From Actinomycetes bacterium (lineage in GTDB: Bacteria > Actinomycetota > Actinomycetes > Nanopelagicales > Nanopelagicaceae), in contig OX376642.1 of NCBI GenBank assembly GCA_947383695.1, positions 1,116,001-1,180,000 of the forward strand: 64,000 nucleotides of DNA, written 5' to 3'. Position numbers and translations under genes: made by a program. A model generated the notes under the pieces. It was given only the letters and a program-made list of their open reading frames with translations, did not search any database and was not told the origin of the DNA. Below are positions 1 to 9,604 of the stretch, piece after piece. Every line of letters begins with the position of its first letter. The stretch's first letter is position 1.

Positions 1-2
1 AT

Positions 3-134
3 CGACAGATTGATCCTGCCGCTATTGCTTCTCTAGTTAAGTCAAAGATCATTATTGATGGACGCAATATGTTGGATCGAACAATGTGGCGCAACGCTGG
101 TTGGAAGTTCCACGCATTAGGTCGTACCGATTAA
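3..134 (+). CDS. UDP-glucose 6-dehydrogenase, C-terminal fragment
   Basis: Only the last 43 codons lie in the window; the gene enters from the left edge. The reading frame ends with IDGRN, LDR and GWKFHALGR, which is the typical C-terminal signature of the UDP-glucose/GDP-mannose dehydrogenase family (UDP-binding C-terminal domain). The enzyme oxidises UDP-glucose to UDP-glucuronate for surface polysaccharides. The family call rests on this short but characteristic tail; the UDP-glucose specificity is inferred from the close match to the Ugd ending. The stop codon TAA lies at 132-134. Confidence 0.7.
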   Translation, partial: RQIDPAAIASLVKSKIIIDGRNMLDRTMWRNAGWKFHALGRTD

Positions 135-159
135 TACCCAAGAAAGTATTGATGCGGCC

Positions 160-528
160 TTGGCCTTAAAAACCTGGGCTGTTGTTGGACTGGGCAATAA
201 TCCTGAACGAGCAGCCTTTGGTGTTGCGAAGTTACTTCAAGATAAGGGCCACCGAATAATTCCTGTATACCCTCGAGCTGAAACAGTTCATGGCGAAATA
301 GGTTACAAAACGCTCTCTGAAATTCCTGAAGCTATTGATGTCGTGGATTGTTTTGTGAACTCACAATTAGTGGGCAAGGTAGTTGATGAAGCGATTGCAA
401 TTGGTGCAAAAGCTGTCTGGTTGCAATTAGATGTTATTGATGAAGCAGCTATTGCTAGAGCACAGGCAGCAGGTTTAATTACAGTTATGGATCGATGCCC
501 GGCGATTGAGTACCGAGCTCGAGCTTAA
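160..528 (+). CDS. CoA-binding domain protein (YccU-like)
   Basis: Small single-domain protein with a Rossmann-type CoA-binding fold: WAVVGLGNN near the N-terminus, the [12 protein letters not shown] segment, and the C-terminal DRCPAIE motif are all hallmarks of this family. The biological role is not established. TTG at 160 is the only conventional start codon in frame after the upstream stop at 118-120, but it would cut off a helix that homologues keep before the TWAVVG strand; residues encoded from the ATT at 130 ([10 protein letters not shown]) look like that helix, so an ATT start is possible. The gene converges on purE and the two stop codons overlap by 4 nt. Confidence 0.75.
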   Translation: MALKTWAVVGLGNNPERAAFGVAKLLQDKGHRIIPVYPRAETVHGEIGYKTLSEIPEAIDVVDCFVNSQLVGKVVDEAIAIGAKAVWLQLDVIDEAAIARAQAAGLITVMDRCPAIEYRARA

Positions 529-1034
529 AAACCTGTTTTGTGATTGCGGCGAGAGTTTAAATTCTCGCCCTTTTCCTTCGCGATTCGATTGATCTCCTGC
601 AAACCTTCACTTACCTTTGCTGAAATCGCTGCATCTGAAACACCCAAGATTCGTGCAGCAAGCAGCGCAGCATTCTTTGCATTTCCAACACCAACTGTTG
701 CAACTGGAACCCCTGCTGGCATTTGAACAATAGATAACAGTGAATCCATTCCATCAAGATTTTTTAATGCAACTGGAACACCAATGACTGGAAGTGGAGT
801 TAAAGATGCAACCATTCCGGGAAGATGAGCAGCACCACCGGCTCCAGCAATAATTACTTTGTAACCCTTTGATTGTGCGGTTTGTGAAAACTCAACCATT
901 TCAAGTGGCATCCGGTGTGCTGAAATAACATCAGCGGTATAGGAAATTCCAAGTTCATCAAGGATCTTTGCGGCATCCTCCATCGTTGGCCAATCAGAGT
1001 CTGATCCCATGATGATCGCTACATCACTCATCAA
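525..1034 (-). CDS. purE: N5-carboxyaminoimidazole ribonucleotide mutase
   Basis: Class I PurE, 169 aa, converting N5-CAIR to CAIR in de novo purine synthesis. Visible signatures are IIMGSDSDW at the N-terminus, SAHRMP with the catalytic His (about residue 40), and the glycine-rich [12 protein letters not shown] loop. It starts inside the 3' end of purK (11-nt overlap), so the two are almost certainly co-translated as purKE. Two adjacent ATG codons (1034 and 1031) make the exact start ambiguous by one residue. Length is normal for the family. Confidence 0.96.
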   Translation of the reverse strand: MMSDVAIIMGSDSDWPTMEDAAKILDELGISYTADVISAHRMPLEMVEFSQTAQSKGYKVIIAGAGGAAHLPGMVASLTPLPVIGVPVALKNLDGMDSLLSIVQMPAGVPVATVGVGNAKNAALLAARILGVSDAAISAKVSEGLQEINRIAKEKGENLNSRRNHKTGF

Positions 1035-2136
1035 CTTCTCCGCTCATGTAATCCAAGGCATGCTGAACTTCTTGGGTTAATTCTACGAGGTTCTCGCCCA
1101 CCATAGTTACATGGCCAATTTTGCGGCCAGGGCGAACCTCTTTCTTATAGTGATGGAATTTAAGCGCAGGTGTTCGCGCCATCAGGTGCAGATATGGACG
1201 GTACATATCTGGCTTGTCTCCCCCGAGCACATTTCCCATCACAGCTAATGGTGCACTCATTGAAGGATCACCTAATGGAAGATCCAAGATCGCACGAAGA
1301 TGTTGTTCAAATTGGCTCGTGTGGGAACCATCAATAGTCCAATGTCCAGAATTATGTGGACGCATGGCAAGTTCGTTAATGAATAACTCTTCACCCTTAA
1401 CAAATAATTCAACCGCCATGACTCCAACAACACCAACAGCTGCGGCAACATCTAGCGCGAGTTTTTGTGCTTTTTCGCTAAGCGCAACAGAAAGGTGTGG
1501 GGCGGGTGAGATAGTCATTGTGCAAATGCCATCTTCTTGAATTGTTTGTGTTGGGGCCCATGTTGTCGCTTGACCATGAGGAGAGCGAGCGACCATAACT
1601 GCGATTTCAAAATCAAAATCAATGAGCTCTTCAATTAATAACTTTGGGGTTTGTTTTAGGAGCTCAGCAAGCTCATGCGCGTCGGAAACTCTCCAGACAC
1701 CACGCCCGTCATATCCACCGGAAATGGCTTTAGCAATTACTGGAAAATCTTTAACTTGATCTGCAGAGGTAACGATCTGCCAATGTGGCGAAGGAAAGCT
1801 ACTTAACTTTTCTCTCATAGCAGCTTTATCCTGCGAATAAACAAAGGCAGAAGATGATGGACGAACTACAACGCCATCTGCTTCTAAGGCTTTCACAATA
1901 CTTAATGGGATTAATTCATGCTCAAAGGTCACAACATCGCACTTTTTGGCAAATGCTCTAACAGTTTCTAAATCCTTGTAATCACCAACAATGTGGTTAG
2001 TTATTTGAGCGCCAGAGTCCTGTGAATCACCGGCCAGGAGTAAGAGATCAACACCTAAAGCTGTAGCCGGTGCGATGCTCATACGTGCAAGCTGTCCTGC
2101 GCCAATGACGCCGACGATTGGAAAGGCTTTGCTCAC
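1024..2136 (-). CDS. purK: 5-(carboxyamino)imidazole ribonucleotide synthase
   Basis: ATP-grasp ligase of 370 aa that makes N5-CAIR from AIR, bicarbonate and ATP, directly before PurE in the pathway and in the operon. N-terminal [12 protein letters not shown] is the PurK-type pre-ATP-grasp Rossmann loop; the central [11 protein letters not shown] is the ATP-grasp glycine loop; [17 protein letters not shown] is the conserved AIR/ATP-binding region. The start is GTG at 2136; a TACGAT hexamer lies exactly at -12 to -7, so the mRNA probably begins at the start codon without a leader. That hexamer lies at the very end of birA. Confidence 0.96.
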   Translation of the reverse strand: MSKAFPIVGVIGAGQLARMSIAPATALGVDLLLLAGDSQDSGAQITNHIVGDYKDLETVRAFAKKCDVVTFEHELIPLSIVKALEADGVVVRPSSSAFVYSQDKAAMREKLSSFPSPHWQIVTSADQVKDFPVIAKAISGGYDGRGVWRVSDAHELAELLKQTPKLLIEELIDFDFEIAVMVARSPHGQATTWAPTQTIQEDGICTMTISPAPHLSVALSEKAQKLALDVAAAVGVVGVMAVELFVKGEELFINELAMRPHNSGHWTIDGSHTSQFEQHLRAILDLPLGDPSMSAPLAVMGNVLGGDKPDMYRPYLHLMARTPALKFHHYKKEVRPGRKIGHVTMVGENLVELTQEVQHALDYMSGEVDE

Positions 2137-2140
2137 CGGC

Positions 2141-2899
2141 CTATCGTAGATGTATTACATCGGCGGATTGAACATGGGTTCCGTCATCCAAGACAAGCGC
2201 GCCTGTATCTGAAATACCTTCTGCCACCCCATGCTGCGAGGCTCCACCTGGATATTCGACTCGTACCTCTGTTCCGATAGTGGCGCTTAATTGTTTATAC
2301 AGAGGTTGGACTTCATCGATTCCTTGATCCCACTGAAGGAAATGTTCCTCAAACTCTTCGAGAATTTCACAAATGAGTTCATCACGGGTGATGTCTTCTC
2401 CGCCTTCAACAAGCAATGAAGTTGCTGTATCTACCGGCAGTTGATTCTCTTCCATTCCTACATTGACACCAATTCCGATAACAACTCCATCTCCAACAAC
2501 CTCTGCGATTAAACCTGAAACTTTTTTACCCTTAATCAAAATATCATTGGGCCATTTAACAACCGCATGGAAAGCACGTAAGGACTGTGCAACGCTGTAG
2601 CCGGCAATTAACGGAATCCAACCCCAATCATCTCGGTTTCTCTGGGGTTTGATATAAAAAGAAAATAGCAATGCGGTTCCTTGCGCAGCTTCAAAACTTC
2701 TATCTAATCTTCCACGTCCTGCACTTTGATATTCAGCAACGATTACATCGCCGACCTTTGCTTTCCCATCACGAACTAATTGCGCAAGATCGCCTTGCGT
2801 TGTACTCGTGAGTTCAACCACCTTTACTCGCCAGTACGGCGTAATTAATCTGCTGATCTCTGCTTGATCTAGCGGCGCCCTTAACAATTCTTTGCTCAC
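2141..2899 (-). CDS. birA: Biotin--[acetyl-CoA carboxylase] ligase
   Basis: Biotin protein ligase of 252 aa that adenylates biotin and attaches it to carboxylase lysines. The biotin-binding loop SAGRGR, the KWPNDI motif and KVSGLIAE are present. There is no N-terminal winged helix, so this is the monofunctional form, not a BirA repressor. The GTG at 2899 is chosen because the longer in-frame opening runs through the divergent carboxylase gene and because a TACGGT hexamer sits at -13 to -8. Its natural client is the biotinylated subunit encoded at 5273-6991. Confidence 0.93.
   Translation of the reverse strand: MSKELLRAPLDQAEISRLITPYWRVKVVELTSTTQGDLAQLVRDGKAKVGDVIVAEYQSAGRGRLDRSFEAAQGTALLFSFYIKPQRNRDDWGWIPLIAGYSVAQSLRAFHAVVKWPNDILIKGKKVSGLIAEVVGDGVVIGIGVNVGMEENQLPVDTATSLLVEGGEDITRDELICEILEEFEEHFLQWDQGIDEVQPLYKQLSATIGTEVRVEYPGGASQHGVAEGISDTGALVLDDGTHVQSADVIHLR
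2143..2148 (-). promoter_or_regulatory. -10 element of leaderless purKE promoter
   Basis: TACGAT on the minus strand occupies -12 to -7 relative to the purK GTG. No Shine-Dalgarno sequence precedes this GTG. The hexamer overlaps the last codons of birA, so purKE can be transcribed independently of birA. Confidence 0.5.
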
Positions 2900-2917
2900 G
2901 ACTAGTACCGTACGCCT
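2900..2917. promoter_or_regulatory. 18-nt bidirectional leaderless promoter (birA / accD)
   Basis: The whole gap between two divergent start codons is 18 nt. GTACCGTAC at its centre gives TACCGT at -12 to -7 for the plus-strand ATG (2918) and TACGGT at -13 to -8 for the minus-strand GTG (2899). There is no room for Shine-Dalgarno sequences, and -35 regions would have to lie inside the opposing coding sequences. Confidence 0.55.
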
Positions 2918-4489
2918 ATGAGTCGTGATCTGCATACAACCGCTGGAAAAATTGAGGACCTTCGAGATCGTGTCGAGGAGGCTATTCACGCCGGATCTGA
3001 GCGAGCAGTTGAAAAACAGCATGCAAAGGGCAAGAAGACCGCTCGCGAACGTATTGAAATGTTGGTTGACGCTGATTCATTTACTGAAATCGATGAGTTT
3101 GCTCGCCACCGTTCAACACAATTTGGGATGGAAAAGAACCGTCCTTACGGAGATGGTGTAGTTATTGGAACAGCAACTGTTGATGGTCGCCCAATAGCTT
3201 TGTACTCACAGGATTTCACAGTCATGGGTGGATCTCTGGGCGAGGTTCACGCTGACAAGATTGTAAAGATCGCAGAGTTTGCCCTTAAATCTGGAATTCC
3301 TTTAATCGGTATCAATGATTCAGGTGGAGCACGTATTCAAGAAGGTGTTGCATCCCTCAATGGTTACGGAAAGATCTTCCGTCTCAATACCCGTTCTTCT
3401 GGTGTGATTCCCCAAATCTCATTGATTCTTGGACCGTGTGCTGGAGGCTCTGCATACTCTCCGGCGCTTACCGATTTCACAGTTATGGTTAATGAAACCT
3501 CGCACATGTTTATTACAGGTCCCGACGTGATTAAGACCGTTACTGGTGAAGAAGTTGGAATGGAAGAGCTTGGTGGAGCTCGTACACACAACACGAAAAC
3601 CGGTAATTCTCATTACTTAGCTGAAAATGAAGATGATGCGATTGATTATGTAAAAGCGCTTCTGTCTTATCTTCCATCAAACAACATGGATGCGACACCT
3701 CATCTTCCACCAACAGAAACTTTAGCCAAAAAGGCATCTGATATTGCATTAGATACTTTGATTCCAGATAGTCCAAATCAACCGTATGACATGAAGGTGC
3801 TCATCCAAGCCCTTGTTGATGAGGGTGAGTTTCTGGAAGTTCACGCTTTATATGCACCAAATATCGTTGTTGGTTTTGCTCGTATCGAAGGTGAATCAAT
3901 CGGAATTATTGCGAACCAACCAAATCAATTAGCAGGAACATTAGATATTAACTCCAGCGAAAAAGCAGCGCGTTTCTTACGTTTCTGCGATGCTTTCAAT
4001 ATTCCGATTTTGACCTTGGTAGATGTTCCAGGATTCTTGCCCGGAACTGAGCAGGAGTGGGATGGAATCATCCGACGAGGAGCGAAGTTGTTGTATGCAT
4101 ATGCCGAAGCTTCAGTTCCGTTGGTAACCCTGATTACCCGCAAGGCGTACGGCGGTGCCTTTATTGTTATGGGATCAAAGTATTTGGGTAGCGATATTAA
4201 CTTTGCATGGCCTACAGCCGAGATCGCAGTAATGGGTGCGCAGGGTGCAGTAAATATCCTGTATCGCAATGAACTTGCTGGAGCTTCAGATCCTGTTGCT
4301 AAGCGTGCTGAGTTAGCAAATGAATACAACGAATCATTGGCTAATCCTTATCTTGCCGCAGAACGCGGAACAATTGATACGGTGATTGAACCAAGTCAGT
4401 CTCGTGCATACATTACAAAGGCGTTTAGAACTCTCAAGACAAAGCGTGATGTGCTTCCTGCGCGCAAACATGGAAATATGCCGCTGTAA
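2918..4489 (+). CDS. Acyl-CoA carboxylase carboxyltransferase (beta) subunit
   Basis: 523 aa carboxyltransferase of the PccB/AccD type, transferring CO2 from carboxybiotin to acetyl-, propionyl- or longer acyl-CoA. The two crotonase-fold halves are seen: [12 protein letters not shown] and [16 protein letters not shown] in the N-half, and [18 protein letters not shown] and [11 protein letters not shown] in the C-half. It heads an operon with the epsilon subunit, Maf and the biotinylated alpha subunit. In actinobacteria such operons supply malonyl-/methylmalonyl-CoA; substrate choice cannot be read safely from the sequence. Start ATG at 2918 is leaderless (TACCGT at -12). Confidence 0.93.
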   Translation: MSRDLHTTAGKIEDLRDRVEEAIHAGSERAVEKQHAKGKKTARERIEMLVDADSFTEIDEFARHRSTQFGMEKNRPYGDGVVIGTATVDGRPIALYSQDFTVMGGSLGEVHADKIVKIAEFALKSGIPLIGINDSGGARIQEGVASLNGYGKIFRLNTRSSGVIPQISLILGPCAGGSAYSPALTDFTVMVNETSHMFITGPDVIKTVTGEEVGMEELGGARTHNTKTGNSHYLAENEDDAIDYVKALLSYLPSNNMDATPHLPPTETLAKKASDIALDTLIPDSPNQPYDMKVLIQALVDEGEFLEVHALYAPNIVVGFARIEGESIGIIANQPNQLAGTLDINSSEKAARFLRFCDAFNIPILTLVDVPGFLPGTEQEWDGIIRRGAKLLYAYAEASVPLVTLITRKAYGGAFIVMGSKYLGSDINFAWPTAEIAVMGAQGAVNILYRNELAGASDPVAKRAELANEYNESLANPYLAAERGTIDTVIEPSQSRAYITKAFRTLKTKRDVLPARKHGNMPL

Positions 4490-4674
4490 TGAGATTTGAA
4501 ATTACAAAAGGAGTTCCGACTCCAGATGAGCTTGCGGCCATAGAGGCAGCAATGGCTGTTCATAAACGTGAAGAGTTAAAGCCTGTAATTCGTCGCAGTG
4601 TTTACGGTTTGCCGCAGCTGCGCCAACCCCTTCCACAGCAGATTACCTTTGGCGCTAGAAGGTTTGATTCATAA
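4489..4674 (+). CDS. Acyl-CoA carboxylase epsilon subunit
   Basis: A 61-aa protein starting in the stop codon of the carboxyltransferase gene (1-nt overlap). The N-terminal FEITKGVPTPDELAAIEAA matches the short GxPtxeElAAl helix of actinobacterial AccE/PccE proteins, which bind the alpha-beta complex and stimulate activity. The rest is basic and not conserved, as in the family. The identification rests on this motif and on its fixed position in actinobacterial acc operons. Confidence 0.8.
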   Translation: MRFEITKGVPTPDELAAIEAAMAVHKREELKPVIRRSVYGLPQLRQPLPQQITFGARRFDS

Positions 4675-5276
4675 TGCCAACTATTGTTCTAGCCTCTCAA
4701 TCAACTAGCCGTCGACGCTTACTGGAATCTGCAGGGCTTTCACCAAAGATCATTGTGAGTCATGTCGATGAGGAAACTGAGTTTTTCAACTCATTAGCGC
4801 CAGCGGACATGGTTATCGCTCTAGCAATTACAAAAGCACACACAGTTCGTGAACAAATCGATTTTCCAGCAATCATTATTGGCTGTGACTCCACCTTTGA
4901 ATTTGATGGGGTTTCACTCGGAAAGCCAGGAACGCCTGATGTCGCTACTGAGCGTGCAAAACGAGTTCGAGGTAACTCTGGTTTGCTGCACACAGGTCAT
5001 TGCATCATCGATACCGTTAAAGATGTCGAGATATCCGATCGAGTCACAACTCGTGTGAGCTTTGACCACATGAGTGATGAAGAGATTGCAGATTACGTTT
5101 CAACTGAAGAGCCATTGCATGTGGCGGGTGGATTTACGCTTGATGGATTTAGTTCTCCCTTTATCCCTTCAATTGAAGGTGATTACACAAATGTCGTCGG
5201 TATTTCTATGCCATTTGTTCGTAAGGCTTTTGCTCAGTTGGGTTACACATGGCCACAGGTAAAGGTGATGAAATGA
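4674..5276 (+). CDS. Maf-like nucleotide pyrophosphatase
   Basis: 200-aa member of the Maf/HAM1-like family, which hydrolyses non-canonical or modified nucleoside triphosphates to monophosphates. The N-terminal [16 protein letters not shown] motif and the downstream [10 protein letters not shown] and GKPGTP segments are diagnostic. It overlaps accE by 1 nt and the carboxylase alpha subunit by 4 nt. The maf gene is embedded in this carboxylase operon in many actinobacteria, so its position is conserved rather than functional evidence for a role in lipid synthesis. Confidence 0.9.
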   Translation: MPTIVLASQSTSRRRLLESAGLSPKIIVSHVDEETEFFNSLAPADMVIALAITKAHTVREQIDFPAIIIGCDSTFEFDGVSLGKPGTPDVATERAKRVRGNSGLLHTGHCIIDTVKDVEISDRVTTRVSFDHMSDEEIADYVSTEEPLHVAGGFTLDGFSSPFIPSIEGDYTNVVGISMPFVRKAFAQLGYTWPQVKVMK

Positions 5277-6991
5277 AGCGCGTTTTAGTTGCAAACCGTG
5301 GTGAAATCGCTTTACGTGTAATTCGTGCCTGTAAAGATCACGGAATTGAAAGTGTTGCTGTGTACTCCGATGAGGATCGCAACTCACTTCATGCACAAAT
5401 GGCAGATGCTGCGTATTCACTACATGGAACAACTGCGACTCAAACCTATCTAGATATTGAAAAGTTAATCGCAGTTGCACGTGAATCAGAAGCAGATGCG
5501 GTTCATCCTGGTTATGGTTTTCTCTCTGAAAACGCGAACTTCGCTCAAGCGGTTATCGATGCGGGTTTAACATGGATTGGACCACCACCAGAGGCGATTC
5601 GCGCTTTAGGTGACAAGGTTTCTGCACGCAAGATTGCTGCAAAAGCTGGTGCACCATTGGTCGCGGGAACAAAGGATCCAGTTGCAGGTCATGAAGAGGT
5701 AACAGCTTTCGCAAAAGAGCATGGACTACCGGTTGCAATCAAAGCTGCCCACGGTGGCGGTGGACGTGGATTAAAAGTTGCACGCACTATGGAGGAAATT
5801 CCAGAGTTATTTGCATCTGCGGTACGTGAAGCAATATCTGGCTTTGGTCGAGGCGAATGCTTTGTTGAGCGTTACTTAGATAAGCCTCGACATGTTGAGA
5901 CACAAGTTTTGGTTGATAAGCATGGACATGCGGTAGTTGTTAGCACCCGTGACTGTTCTTTACAACGTCGTCACCAAAAATTAGTAGAAGAAGCCCCTGC
6001 GCCATTTTTGACCGCTACACAAAATGAAGAGTTGTATCGTTCAAGTAAAGCGATCATGAAAGAGGCTGGATATATCGGTGCAGGAACATGTGAGTTCCTG
6101 ATTGGTCTTGATGGAACAATCTCATTTCTAGAGGTAAACACCCGCTTACAGGTTGAGCACCCAGTTAGTGAAGAGGTCACTGGACTTGATTTAGTGCGGG
6201 AACAATTCAGAATTGCAGATGGAGAAGCACTTGGCTTTGATGATCCCGAAATTCGCGGACACTCAATTGAGTTCAGAATTAATGGCGAAGACCCAGGTCG
6301 CTCCTTCCTTCCAGCTCCTGGCCGCATAACTGATTGGGTAATACCAACAGGACCTGGTGTTCGAGTCGATGCCGGCTTTAAAGGTGGAGACACAATCGGT
6401 GGAAACTTTGATTCGCTTCTAGCAAAGTTGATCGTTACTGGTGCAACCCGTCAGCAAGCGATTGAAAGAGCTCGACGTGCACTATCTGAATTTATCGTTG
6501 GTGGATTAGCTACAGCGATCCCATTCCACCGTGCAATTCTTGAAGATCCAGCCTTTACCGAAAATTTCAAGGTGTACACGAGCTACATTGAAAATGAGTT
6601 CAACAATGAGATTCCTGCTTTCGTTGTTACTGAACCACCACTTGAATCTCATATGGCACCTGAATACTTAATTACTGAAGTCAATGGAAAGCGATTTGAA
6701 ATCCTTGTTCACGCACCTAAACCTGTCGTAAAACGCCACCGTGCAAAGCAGACAATGACAGGTGGTTCAAGTGGAGCGGGATTAGTAAGTCCCATGCAAG
6801 GAACGGTTGTAAAGATTGCGGTCGAAGAAGGCGCAAAGGTTGAGGTCGGCGATCTCATAATTGTTCTTGAAGCGATGAAGATGGAACAACCATTAACCGC
6901 TCATAAATCTGGAATTATCTCTAATCTCACTGCAGTCATTGGATCCACGGTTTCAAGTGGTACCAATCTGTGTGAGATTGTCGATCAATAA
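5273..6991 (+). CDS. Biotin-dependent acyl-CoA carboxylase alpha subunit (BC-BCCP fusion)
   Basis: 572 aa: biotin carboxylase domain (roughly residues 1-450, [16 protein letters not shown] start, [13 protein letters not shown]-grasp loop [21 protein letters not shown] active site) followed by a biotin carboxyl carrier domain with EAMKMEQ, in which Lys536 is the biotinylated residue. It uses ATP and bicarbonate to carboxylate its own biotin and serves the carboxyltransferase at 2918. ATG at 5273 overlaps the Maf stop codon by 4 nt and starts the conserved [11 protein letters not shown]; the longer opening is disregarded. The birA product upstream would load its biotin. Confidence 0.95.
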   Translation: MKRVLVANRGEIALRVIRACKDHGIESVAVYSDEDRNSLHAQMADAAYSLHGTTATQTYLDIEKLIAVARESEADAVHPGYGFLSENANFAQAVIDAGLTWIGPPPEAIRALGDKVSARKIAAKAGAPLVAGTKDPVAGHEEVTAFAKEHGLPVAIKAAHGGGGRGLKVARTMEEIPELFASAVREAISGFGRGECFVERYLDKPRHVETQVLVDKHGHAVVVSTRDCSLQRRHQKLVEEAPAPFLTATQNEELYRSSKAIMKEAGYIGAGTCEFLIGLDGTISFLEVNTRLQVEHPVSEEVTGLDLVREQFRIADGEALGFDDPEIRGHSIEFRINGEDPGRSFLPAPGRITDWVIPTGPGVRVDAGFKGGDTIGGNFDSLLAKLIVTGATRQQAIERARRALSEFIVGGLATAIPFHRAILEDPAFTENFKVYTSYIENEFNNEIPAFVVTEPPLESHMAPEYLITEVNGKRFEILVHAPKPVVKRHRAKQTMTGGSSGAGLVSPMQGTVVKIAVEEGAKVEVGDLIIVLEAMKMEQPLTAHKSGIISNLTAVIGSTVSSGTNLCEIVDQ

Positions 6992-7020
6992 TCAGGCTTT
7001 TCAAGGGGTAATTCCGAAGT

Positions 7021-7026
7021 TACTCT
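7021..7026 (+). promoter_or_regulatory. -10 element of leaderless pgm/deoC promoter
   Basis: TACTCT lies at -12 to -7 from the ATG at 7033, with a weak TTTTCA 17 nt further upstream. No Shine-Dalgarno sequence is seen. This separates the nucleoside-catabolic operon from the carboxylase operon ending at 6991. Confidence 0.5.
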
Positions 7027-7032
7027 TAGCCT

Positions 7033-8649
7033 ATGGATCACTCATTAGCCCAGGAAGTACATGCCTGGATCGCAGATGATCCGGATCCAACAACAGCTGC
7101 GCAGTTGCAACAATGGCTCGATTCTGGCAATGAATCCGAGCTACGTGCATCCTTCAATGGTTTTCTGCAGTTTGGAACTGCGGGTTTAAGAGGTCCGATT
7201 AGACCTGGTCCTTCAGGAATGAATCGCGCAGTTGTAGGTCGTGCAGCTTCAGGAATCGTTGCATATATGAAAGAGCGCAACCTAACCTCTGTCGTTATCG
7301 GTCGTGATGCACGTTATGGCTCTGAGGATTTCACCTTTGAAACCGCTGAAATAATGAGCGGTGCGGGAATGAAGGTTTATGTCTTACCTCGACCATTACC
7401 AACACCAGTTTTAGCTTTTGCAACAAATGAATTGAAGTGCGATGTTGGCATCATGGTGACTGCTAGCCACAATCCACCACAGGACAACGGATACAAGGTG
7501 TACCTGGGTGGAACGGTTGATGGAATTCACTACCGCGGCTCACAAATTGTTTCACCAACTGATGAGGCGATCGCGGCAAAGATTGATGCCGTAACCTCTT
7601 TGAAATCACAACCACGCGGAAAAGTGTGGGAGGTATTGGGTGAAGAGATCATCGAAAAGTACATTGACCGAACCGCCTCATTAGCAACTAACCCCGGTTC
7701 ACTTCGAATTGTCTACACAGCAATGCATGGTGTTGGAACCGAAACAATTCAACGTGTCTTTCATAAAGCTGGATTCCAATCACCCATCCTTGTCGATGCA
7801 CAAGCAGCACCAGATCCTGATTTCCCAACGGTTGCCTTTCCAAACCCAGAAGAGCCAGGTGCAATTGATCTAGCCCTTGAAACGGCAAAGAGTTTTGATG
7901 CTCATCTAGTTATCGCCAACGATCCAGATGCAGATAGATGTGCAGCTGCGGTCAATGATCCTGTTACGGGCTGGCGCATGCTTCGCGGTGATGAATTAGG
8001 CGCAATTTTCGCTGAATCTATAGCTCGAAAGATTGATTCAGGGATCTTTGCGAATTCCATTGTTTCTTCATCAATTGTGAAGAAAATTGCAGCTCACTAC
8101 AACTTAGAGTTCAAAGAGACTCTAACTGGCTTTAAATGGTTAGCAAAGATTGAGAACTTAACCTTTGGATATGAAGAAGCACTTGGGTATGCAGTCGATG
8201 CGATCACAGTCAATGACAAGGATGGAATCTCTGCTGCAATAACCTTGGCGCAAATTGCAACTGATCTAGCCTCCGAAGGAAAGACCCTTTTAGATTTGCT
8301 CGATGAGGTGTGGGCACGTCATGGTTTTCATGCAACGGAACAAATCTCAATTCGTTTGAGCGATCTTTCAAAGGTTGGCGTAATCCTTGGAGCTTTGCGC
8401 AGCAACCCACCCAAAGATATTGCTGGCCGTTTAGTTACCTCTATCGATGATCTGGCATCTCCCACCGATGGCTTGCCACCCACTGATGGTTTAAGAATCT
8501 GGCTAGATGGCGGAGTGCGAATCATCATCCGTCCAAGCGGGACTGAAGCAAAGATGAAGTGTTACATTGAGGCAATTGAAAAGGATTCAAAGACCGCACA
8601 AGTAGTTTTGGATCAACTACGACCACCGCTTAAGGAATTGTTATCGTGA
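7033..8649 (+). CDS. Phosphosugar mutase (probable phosphopentomutase role)
   Basis: 538-aa alpha-D-phosphohexomutase family enzyme. TASHNPP carries the phosphoserine (Ser145), NDPDADRC is the metal-binding loop, and RPSGTEAK near the C-terminus is the phosphate-binding loop. The family includes phosphoglucomutases, phosphomannomutases and phosphopentomutases. Because it is co-transcribed with deoC (GTGA overlap of 4 nt) and lies in a nucleoside-degrading region, interconversion of (deoxy)ribose 1- and 5-phosphates is the most likely job; this is inferred from context, not from residues. Confidence 0.85.
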   Translation: MDHSLAQEVHAWIADDPDPTTAAQLQQWLDSGNESELRASFNGFLQFGTAGLRGPIRPGPSGMNRAVVGRAASGIVAYMKERNLTSVVIGRDARYGSEDFTFETAEIMSGAGMKVYVLPRPLPTPVLAFATNELKCDVGIMVTASHNPPQDNGYKVYLGGTVDGIHYRGSQIVSPTDEAIAAKIDAVTSLKSQPRGKVWEVLGEEIIEKYIDRTASLATNPGSLRIVYTAMHGVGTETIQRVFHKAGFQSPILVDAQAAPDPDFPTVAFPNPEEPGAIDLALETAKSFDAHLVIANDPDADRCAAAVNDPVTGWRMLRGDELGAIFAESIARKIDSGIFANSIVSSSIVKKIAAHYNLEFKETLTGFKWLAKIENLTFGYEEALGYAVDAITVNDKDGISAAITLAQIATDLASEGKTLLDLLDEVWARHGFHATEQISIRLSDLSKVGVILGALRSNPPKDIAGRLVTSIDDLASPTDGLPPTDGLRIWLDGGVRIIIRPSGTEAKMKCYIEAIEKDSKTAQVVLDQLRPPLKELLS

Positions 8650-9593
8650 GTTTTTACGGTTTAGTCGATGGCAGTGATGCCTCACTAAAGAGCTACCTCA
8701 ACAATCTTTCAGGTGTAGACCAGGTTGGTGCTGAGGCTCGTGCAGCGATGCTGGCAACTCGAAGTATTAAGACAAGCGCTAAGCGCTGGGCGATCGATAC
8801 AGCGATCACGATGGTGGATCTAACAACGCTCGAAGGTGCTGATACCCCAGGCAAAGTTAAAGCGTTGTGCACCAAAGCGGTTCGCCCAGATCCAACTGAT
8901 TCAACGGTGCCAAGTGTTGGCGCGGTCTGCGTCTACAACGACATGGTTTCTGTCGCACGAACACACCTAGATTTGATTGGTGGGCAGCATGTTCCGGTAG
9001 CAGCTGTTTCAACCGCATTTCCATCAGGTCGAGCATCGATGGCGGTAAAGATTCAAGATACTCAAGATGCAATTGATGCAGGTGCCGCTGAGATCGACAT
9101 GGTGATTGATCGTGGCGCTTTTCTAGCTGGCCGTTACATCGATGTTTTCAACGAGATTGTGCAGATCAAGCAAGTATGTGGCGATAAAGCCCATCTAAAG
9201 GTTATCTTCGAAACCGGCGAACTCGTTACTTATGACAATGTTCGCAAGGCATCTTTTTTAGCGATGGCAGCTGGAGCAGATTTCATTAAAACTTCAACGG
9301 GCAAGGTGGCACCTGCTGCTACTCCCCCAGTTGTTTTAGTTATGCTCGAAGCGGTGCGTGATTTTTACGAGCTGACTAACACCCGTATCGGAGTAAAACC
9401 TGCCGGCGGAATCAGAAATACCAAGGATGCTATTAAACAATTAGTTTTGGTCAATGAAACCGTTGGACCAGAGTGGCTCAATCCGAAGCTGTTTCGTATT
9501 GGTGCCAGTGCTTTGCTCAATGATCTATTGATGCAACGCATGAAGATGGATGAAGGTTATTACTCAAGCCCTCAGTATGTGACGATGGATTAG
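8646..9593 (+). CDS. deoC: Deoxyribose-phosphate aldolase
   Basis: 315 aa. Cleaves 2-deoxyribose-5-phosphate to glyceraldehyde-3-phosphate and acetaldehyde. The Schiff-base lysine lies in LKVIFET (Lys185) and the second catalytic lysine in FIKTSTGK (Lys215). It is longer than the 220-260 aa of most bacterial enzymes because of an N-terminal extension before the barrel, as in other actinobacterial and animal-type members. GTG start overlaps the mutase stop by 4 nt. The aldehyde dehydrogenase that follows would remove its acetaldehyde product. Confidence 0.95.
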   Translation: MSFYGLVDGSDASLKSYLNNLSGVDQVGAEARAAMLATRSIKTSAKRWAIDTAITMVDLTTLEGADTPGKVKALCTKAVRPDPTDSTVPSVGAVCVYNDMVSVARTHLDLIGGQHVPVAAVSTAFPSGRASMAVKIQDTQDAIDAGAAEIDMVIDRGAFLAGRYIDVFNEIVQIKQVCGDKAHLKVIFETGELVTYDNVRKASFLAMAAGADFIKTSTGKVAPAATPPVVLVMLEAVRDFYELTNTRIGVKPAGGIRNTKDAIKQLVLVNETVGPEWLNPKLFRIGASALLNDLLMQRMKMDEGYYSSPQYVTMD

Positions 9594-9604
9594 TGGAGAG
9601 AACA

